In this document: in pieces, positions 57,978 through 64,000 of the stretch | Numbering within the stretch: the first letter of the stretch is position 1 | Layout: every line of letters begins with the position of its first letter | Source of the DNA: Panicum virgatum | Taxonomy: Eukaryota > Streptophyta > Magnoliopsida > Poales > Poaceae | NCBI RefSeq assembly: GCF_016808335.1 | Contig: NC_053142.1 | Coordinates: 39,661,674-39,725,673, forward strand | Reading direction: 5' to 3' | DNA length: 64,000 nt | Made by a program: the position numbers and the translations under genes | Notes under the pieces: generated by a model | The model's database searches: none | The model's input: the letters and a program-made list of their open reading frames with translations, nothing else | Told to the model about the DNA's origin: nothing

Positions 57978-58179
57978 CCGGCTGCCCCCATCGTCGTCGA
58001 TCGAGATCTATCTCGATCCAGGCCAGGTCCCCAGGCAGGCTGGTAGCTCCCATAGCCCCATTACTGCAGCCGATCGTACCGGCTGCCCCCATCGTCGTCG
58101 ATCGAGATCTATCTCGATCCAGGCCAGGTCCCCAGGCAGGCTGGTAGCTCCCATAGCCCCATTACTGCAGCCGATCGTA
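57978..58179. repeat. exact tandem duplication of 101 bp
   Basis: 57978-58078 and 58079-58179 appear identical base for base. Each contains the palindrome GATCGAGATCTATCTCGATC. Confidence 0.92.
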
Positions 58180-58349
58180 CTTGCAGTTGTGGCACCGGTG
58201 CACACACAAAGGGTCTGTTTGGCAGGGCTCCGGCTCCACCAAAAACGACTCCGGCTCCGACTTCTCTGGTGGAGCGGCTTCTCTAGTGGAGCTGGAGCCG
58301 TTTTGTAAAGCGTTTGGCCAAACGGCTTCATGCTGATTTTTATAAATGG

Positions 58350-59827
58350 TGTAAGGATCACTGGGGTGTCCGACCCTAGAGGGGGAGGGGGTGAATAGGG
58401 TCGCTAATCGCTTTTTGTCCTAAGGCTCAAACTACTTGCATAAGATAAACCTAACACGTCCTACACATGCTAGTTATGACTAAGGTTTATCTATGCTACT
58501 CTCTACTTACCCCTAAAAACTTGTAATCTATAGCCAATCCTAATCAAACTAACTAGAAAAGTAAAGGCATGCAAGATAGAGTAAATGCGGAAGCATAATA
58601 CGATAAGTAAAGAGGTAAGTGCAAGAGGGATGCAAACTCTCGAGTAGACACGGTCATGTAACGTGGTTCGACACAAACGCCTACGTCCACGGGACACCGA
58701 GGCTCTTCCGATCACGTCTTGCACTACGCCACCAAGGCGATGCCGGCAAGCAAAGGCAAGTGCCCACAAGACACTAAGTCTCGTGCACCGCCACCGTCTC
58801 TCTCGGTCACCCGGCCGAAATCCACTACGGAGCTTTTCAACCAAGGAGGGGGCCTCCTCTTCCTCCGCACAAAGTGTCGTTGCCACTCCACACCAAGACG
58901 GAGGGTCACAAGACGGATCACAAGTTGCTTGCCGCAGCAAGGCTTCTCTCAAGGGAGCTCTCGCAAGAACTAATCCCTATTACAAGCACTAAGCACTCTC
59001 ACAAGTGTGCTTAAGCCTATATGATGTATAATGAAGCTCTAGGATGGTTGGAGATGATCTTTTACTCTTGTATGCTTGTATGGTCTCCAGCAACCTCAAA
59101 TGACCCGGCCTTGGGGGTATACATAGGCAGCTCAAGCAAATATAGCCGTTGGAGAAAAGCTGCCAGAAAAACACTTAATGTCGGTTAATCCGACGTACCT
59201 CCAAAGCCATCGTCGGTTCAACCGGTGATACTAAACCGCCTGCCTCAAAAACTAGCCGTTACATATACAGGCAATCAACCGATGCTACGTCGGTTTAACC
59301 GGTGAGTGTAGTTGTCCTGTGAACTCTGAAAACCAACTCTCTGGACAACTGCACCGACGTTCACCAAGACCCTATCGTCGGTTCATCCGGTGTATAGAAT
59401 TTCCTCTGTCTTCATCTGTCAATGCACCGACGTATACAAATTTCCTAACGTCGGTTCAACCGGTGAAACCAAACTTCCAGACGTGCTCCAAGTCAATGCA
59501 CCGACGAGTGTAGAATACCCAACGCCGGTTAATCCGGTGCCAAACCCTAGCTCGCAGGCCTTCTCTGTGATTGCACCGGTGAGTTCATTTTGCCCTACGT
59601 CGGTTTAACCGATGATAGCAAAATACCTCAATCCTTGTCCCTTGGACCGAAACCCCCGTAGAGGCGGCCCTTCGGGCCTTGCTACGCCTCTCTTCTCTTT
59701 GTCATCACTTGAACCTAAAAGCCTGAGAATAGTCATCTTAACAATCACATTAGTCCAAGTGTTGTGCGTGTCATCAATCGCCAAAACATTATATTGAAAT
59801 ATGGCATGAGAGGCCATTTTCGCTACA
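58350..59827. mobile_element. solo LTR nested in the Harbinger element
   Basis: Starts TGTAAGGATCACTGGGGTG and ends GCCATTTTCGCTACA (TG...CA), flanked by exact 5-bp AATGG (58345-58349, 59828-59832). 1478 bp without coding sequence. It includes the grass-wide motif CCCTAGAGGGGGAGGGGGTG and several CGTCGGTT-AACCGGTG repeats (59190-59620). One LTR-sized unit with one target duplication fits a solo LTR left by recombination. Confidence 0.8.
59180..59620. repeat. CGTCGGTTCAACCGGTG short repeats in the solo LTR
   Basis: About eight copies of a CACCGACG...CGTCGGTT(C/T)A(A/T)CCGGTG pair, 40-70 bp apart. The paired words are partly inverted and could pair in RNA. Confidence 0.75.
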
Positions 59828-60057
59828 AATGGATAGAACATGTGAAATGTCCAATATGCCCTTTGCTATTTGACATGTTTGTGTACTAAATTATATATAT
59901 TTGTACCGAGTTTAAATCTTGAAGTCATGTGAAAATAAATAAATAAATAGGTAAATAAATAAATAGAAATATTAGTTAGGTAATAACAATTTGTTTTCTC
60001 ATAATAATAATTTGTCTTCTCAATCGTCACATAAATCATATAACCATGGATACAAGC

Positions 60058-61390
60058 TCATGATGATTTAGTTATTGCCCGTGCAAGGTCATCACGGAAT
60101 CTATTCATAGACAAATCGCTAGATTCTGGAGTTGATGTATCTCCTACATTTTGGATCCGTCGACTTCTTTTATACCTTTCCGGTATAGTGGGCATATAAT
60201 CTGGATCCCGATCACATTTAGCAAAATGTTTATCTTGCGCATTATTCTCACGAATGAAGTTATGGAGGCACATGGTTGCAGCAACAATCATCTTTTACTT
60301 TTTCATTGGGAAACTAGGCATCTTGAGAAGTAATCTCCACTTCATTTTTAACACACCAAAAGCACGCTCTACTGCATTGCGAGTACTTGAATGCAAATGG
60401 TTAAAGTGTTCATGCTCACCACTTGGAGCGGGACCTTTCTTCCAATCTGGAATATGATACCTTGCACCCTTGAATGGTGCCAAGTATCCAGGCCTATTTG
60501 GGTAGCCAGCATCAACAACGTAATATTTTCCTAAAATAAAGTAAAAAAAATATATGAGCTACTTACAAATAATTTACATGTGCAGACTTGGGAGTACAAC
60601 CAATGTTCATACCTGCAGGGGGGTGCGGAAACGTGTCCTCATCATGCCTTAGTGCATGAAATAGTACATTAGTGTCATGCATAGATCCAGGTCGTCCAAT
60701 TGATGCATATGTGAATCGCAAGTCAAAATCAACAACAGCAAGAACATTTTATGTCGCTTTGCCAGTTCGGCCAATGTATCTAACAAGATCATGTGGAGGT
60801 GGTGTTGCCAAAATGTGAGTACCATCAAGAGCTCCAATGCAATCTTTAAAGTATGGCATCAGCCTACAATCATTAGTAATTCTTTGATGCGTAGTACGGA
60901 AGTTAGGATCAATTGGCCTTATGTAGTCCCCACACATAGCCACCACACAATTCAAGACCTCATCGAATTTTCTACTAATAGTCTCCCCAGAATGGCTAAA
61001 AATACCATGTATTGCACTATTGGACATACCATGCCCACATATAACAAGAAACATAGCAAGTGATTCTACAGAATTGATATGCAACGATGACCGGAGACCG
61101 TAGGTACTCACTAGCAAATCATGAAGCCGGTAAAACAGATGTGCATCCATCCTGAACATCTTAGGGCTTTGCCCAGTGTTAACTCTTTCCACAGTCCAAC
61201 TAAAGCCACTCTGTATTGGAGTTATAGGATCATTCTTGTCATGATAGGTCATGAAATATTTGGAGGAAACAAGAGCAGTAGCAGATAGATTATTCTGAGC
61301 AGCCCTCATAAATGACATAGTTTTCATTGTCCAATCATCATCAGAACTAGTATCATCACTCTTATGAGAAGAACAATTAGATCTGTGCAT
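60058..61390 (-). pseudogene. PIF/Harbinger DDE transposase (ORF2), two nonsense codons
   Basis: Two exons: 61390-60613 and 60530-60058, with a GT...AG intron of 82 bp (60612-60531). The 416-codon frame shows a DDE_Tnp_4 (HARBI1-like) nuclease: Asp189 in 'CIGALDGTHI', Asp221 in 'NVLAVVDFDLRFTY', Glu314 in 'NAVERAFGVLKMKW', 'CLHNFIREN' at the end. Two in-frame TAA codons break it: codon 214 (60751-60749), where the family has Gln before Asn-Val-Leu-Ala, and 60297-60295 in 'FPMKK-KMIVAATM'. Both fit CAA to TAA. All three catalytic residues are kept. Loss is therefore recent and the element is not autonomous. Confidence 0.88.
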
Positions 61391-61609
61391 GAGATAAAAA
61401 CAGTCATTAAAATAGTATCATTATTACAGCAAATGTTCAGAAAACCCATTAAAATTGTACCATACAAACCAACAGATAGACAACATGTCAAATGAACCAC
61501 AAAGAGATCAAATTCGAAGGATACATTGGTGATGCCACAAAGAGAGCAGTAGCAATGCTTTCTACTTAGACACATAATTTCTTGTCATCCACTCATGCTT
61601 CCTTGTCAA

Positions 61610-63307
61610 CTATTCAAATCTCTCTTCATGAGTTTCCAAGGTCATGAACATCTCTCGTTCAGCCCTTTTGGTAAAAACAATAGATGCTATGAAATGCTCA
61701 TTTGTCGATGGAACAGCACCACATTCCTTAACCAAAGCCATGACATCCTTAATGGAGCAACCAGATTTATCCTCCCTCCTTGCAATTGACTCACAAGAAG
61801 CGGTTGTTCTCTCATTCATCTCCACAATCTTACCCATCTGTTCATGAAACCATTGCCCAGTACTTGTCTTCGGTTTCTTTTCTTTGTTGTTATCAGCCCC
61901 TTTACCTCTCTTCCCTTTCCCACTTGTAGGTGTTACCTCCTCCGGCTCACTATCATTCTCTTCATTCACGGCTTCATCTTCGTCATCAACAGGAATGGGA
62001 GATGGTGGCGAGCTGAACTGGGAAGGTGCTACACCACTAGAGGCACACCAATGGTCATCACCGGTGTTACGAATATCTTGAAACATAATTTCCAATTGTT
62101 CCTCATTCTGAATGCCTCTATTCTTGAATCTGGTACAACCCTTTATTTTCTATAATGGAACAAATAATTTTCAGTTACATAACAAAGCATGACAATGGAG
62201 AAACAACTAATTTTCAGTCGCATACCTTTGCTTTTTCCTTCCACCAAGCCTCTGTCATGTCAATATCTTTCCCTGATGCACTCCATCCCAAACCAGTCTG
62301 CTTAGTGAGTTGCTTCCAAATACCGTAATCAACTTTCAGCTTATCCCATTTATTCTTAAACTGTTTTCTAGTATACAGAAACTCAGTCCTATCCTTGAAC
62401 CTTGTTATCATATTCAAGTAACCAGTCTTACTCAAATGAGTTGTATCACGATTTCCTTTTTCCACTTCGTCTGCAAAAAGCTCACACACTATTCTAGTGT
62501 TCTCATCACACCAATCAGCTTCTCTGTTGCCAAGAATTCAGTACCATAAGTTACTATATCAAGTTACTACACAATCCATTTGAAGTACTGCCCATTCCAT
62601 TGTGAAAAAATGCAAGCACACAATGGGTTCCATGTTCACATTCTAATGCATGATATGGCACTCCAATATTATCTAGAAAATTGGTAGCAAGGAAAGTGTT
62701 CTTACATTGGATCAGTGAGATCAATGTCGACGGTAGCACTGGCAGCACGAGCCGCTGCCCGCGGCCTAGGTGCACGGCCACCACGTCCTGCTCGTCGGCG
62801 AGCAGGGACACCTTCAGCGGCCTCTGCTTCTCCTATGGTTGCATGGTTCCCGATGGATGTCGAAGCCGGCGCCGGCGCTGCAGTCAACACGCTAGCGAGC
62901 CACTCCGGCCCGAGTGCCGCCGCCGCCGCTGCGTTGGTCCACCAATCCGGCAACCCACCTGCCATGGCACCCCCTCTGCCAAGCGCGCCGACGCTAGGCG
63001 GGAACGCGGTTGGGGCAGCCGCCGAGGAATTCGGCCACGCCGCGTCCGCGCTCCTCCCTCGCGCCGCACCTTGGCCGGCCGCCGCGCCATGGCCGGCCGT
63101 CACGCCTCCTCCTGCACCTTGGCCGGCCGCCGCGCCATGGCCACCCGCCGCGCCTCCTCCTGCGCACAGAGTGCCATCCGGCTCGTAGGAGAACCCTCCG
63201 CCGCCCCCAATGCCCGGATCGACCTCTGCAAGTGTGGATCCGTCGATTCCGGTGGCCGGGGAGCCCTCCCTGCGCGCCGCCGCCGCCGGCCGCCGGAGAG
63301 GATTCAT
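61610..63307 (-). CDS. PIF/Harbinger ORF1, Myb/SANT-like DNA-binding protein, three exons
   Basis: Exons 63307-62706, 62523-62226 and 62149-61610; introns 182 and 76 bp, both GT...AG, with phases that agree. 479 aa. Residues 1-200 are a Gly/Ala/Pro-rich low-complexity leader starting MNPLRRPAAAARRE. Residues about 202-300 form a Myb/SANT-like (Myb_DNA-bind_3) domain: 'EADWCDENTRIVCELFADE', 'KQFKNKWDKLKVDYGIW', 'TGLGWSASGKDIDMTEAWW'. The C-terminal part has an acidic patch, a Lys-rich stretch ('GKRGKGADNNKEKKPK') and a coiled-coil-like end. In this superfamily ORF1 binds the transposase and helps nuclear import and end recognition. No stop or frameshift seen. A Met at 63502 is in frame, but MNP fits family starts better. 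Confidence 0.82.
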
Positions 63308-63594
63308 CGCCTCTCTCTGGGAGCAGGGGAACGGGAGCAGGGAGCGCTCTTTTTTTTTTCTCCCGTCACGGGGCTTGGAGGGTTGGGGGAGGGGCAATCG
63401 TGGGATGAAGGGCGATGTCAGCTCCCGGAGCCGCGCGGAGCCTCGTTTCACTGGCTTCACGTCGCCTGTGGAAGCCGTCGATGGCTCCAGCAGGGGCTTC
63501 ACATGTGAAGCCGGTTCCCGTTCGTCCGTTTGGCACGGCTCCTAGTGGAGCTGCTGGCGGAGCCGCGGGAAGAGCCGTGCCAAACGGGGCCAAA

Positions 63595-64000
63595 GTAGGT
63601 GGTAAAAAGCTGTCAAATTTGACTTAGATAATCTAAGGACGGAGTCTGACTCTAATTCTATATAATTTTAAACTAGAAAATTAAAGAGTCTAATTGGACT
63701 ATGAAATGACTACTATGATGATGACCCATTACCACTCTGGCTATTGTTCTGTTCATTTCCGTCCTTTGGCTCCTTGATTGGCACGTGCGAGCCGGCAGTG
63801 CAGGCAAGCGGAGGACGGCTACGCCGTCGCGTCGCTGGCCGCCTCTGCGTGCGCGCAGGGTTGCGGACTTGCGGTAGTAGGTAGCGCATGGTTGGTTTGG
63901 CCTGGCACGGCACGCCGGGCATCACCAGGGTTTACCTTTTCGTTTTTTTTCCGAATCCCGCCATTTGCCGGAAACGAAATTTCGGCCGAAATTTCGCCGA
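63595..64000. other. flank of the Harbinger element, no gene seen
   Basis: Ends with a 'CGAAATTTCGGCCGAAATTTCG' type palindrome at about 63975-63997, a motif that recurs in grass repeats. The window ends inside it. Confidence 0.4.

Larger units (their letters stand above)
58211..63591 (-). mobile_element. PIF/Harbinger-type DNA transposon with ORF1 and transposase
   Basis: Ends GGGTCTGTTTGGCAGGGCTC and, inverted, GGCCCCGTTTGGCACGGCTC, flanked by AAA on both sides (58208-58210, 63592-63594). 5381 bp including a nested 1478-bp solo LTR. Both genes run on the minus strand: ORF1 (Myb/SANT-like) then the DDE transposase, the usual PIF/Harbinger pair. Subterminal GGAGC(C/G)GG-rich words (58220-58300, 63480-63580) may be protein-binding sites. 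The transposase is broken; ORF1 appears intact. Confidence 0.85.

Noticed and set aside
59180..59620. CRISPR-like array of spaced short repeats
   Set aside because: Plant nuclear DNA, repeats are degenerate, spacing is irregular and no cas genes exist; it lies in a solo LTR.
62681..63508. Plus-strand ORFs opposite Harbinger ORF1 exon 1
   Set aside because: Shadows of the minus-strand exon, whose splice sites and phase fit a complete three-exon gene.

Overview
The window reads as nuclear DNA of a grass, most likely a panicoid (PACMAD) grass. Supporting this are GC-rich exons with short phase-2 introns, grass-type Stowaway and Tourist-like MITEs, nested LTR retrotransposons, Mutator-like, CACTA and PIF/Harbinger DNA transposons, and two phenylalanine ammonia-lyase (PAL) genes of clear grass type. 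No species is assigned.

The host gene core lies at 24.0-39.3 kb. Two complete PAL-family genes sit head to tail on the minus strand, about 10.2 kb apart. The upstream copy (36563-38851, 714 aa) has Phe at the aromatic-selectivity position. The downstream copy (24083-26393, 703 aa) has His123, the hallmark of the grass bifunctional phenylalanine/tyrosine ammonia-lyase (PTAL). Together they would feed the phenylpropanoid/lignin pathway through cinnamate and directly through p-coumarate. Both have a TATA box and an ACCAACC-type AC element. In the upstream gene a 155-bp hAT-like MITE with an 8-bp target duplication lies between the two. A frameshifted DUF538 (SVB-like) gene lies between the PAL genes.

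Left arm. 0.36-10.3 kb is one old copia-type LTR element (LTRs 358-585 and 10090-10304, target duplication CTATC) carrying a nested MITE and a nested two-gene MULE. 12.2-21.7 kb is a block of decayed gene-like sequence: a FAR1/FRS-type pseudogene, two tandem F-box-type pseudogenes and a GRF zinc-finger gene with a broken 3' end, joined by dispersed repeats that contain ACCGGTGATCACCGG. A tRNA-derived SINE and a Stowaway follow.

Right arm. 39.3-42.9 kb has no supported gene and two MITEs. 42948-49666 is a young LTR element (LTRs differ by 5 substitutions and 1 indel) whose coding region is a wreck, apparently mobilised in trans. 50421-51191 is a Pack-MULE-like element with a 9-bp target duplication. 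51.3-56.4 kb is a large GC-rich minus-strand repeat, probably LTR-derived, with uncertain borders. 56563-57748 is CACTA-like. 58211-63591 is a PIF/Harbinger element with an intact three-exon Myb/SANT-like ORF1, a transposase broken by two nonsense codons, and a nested 1.48-kb solo LTR.

No wholly new system can be proven from sequence alone. The strongest leads are the PTAL/PAL pair with its promoter MITE, the MULE whose two long TIRs appear to serve as promoters of two convergent genes (one encoding a SANT-like protein), and the F-box/GRF repeat block.
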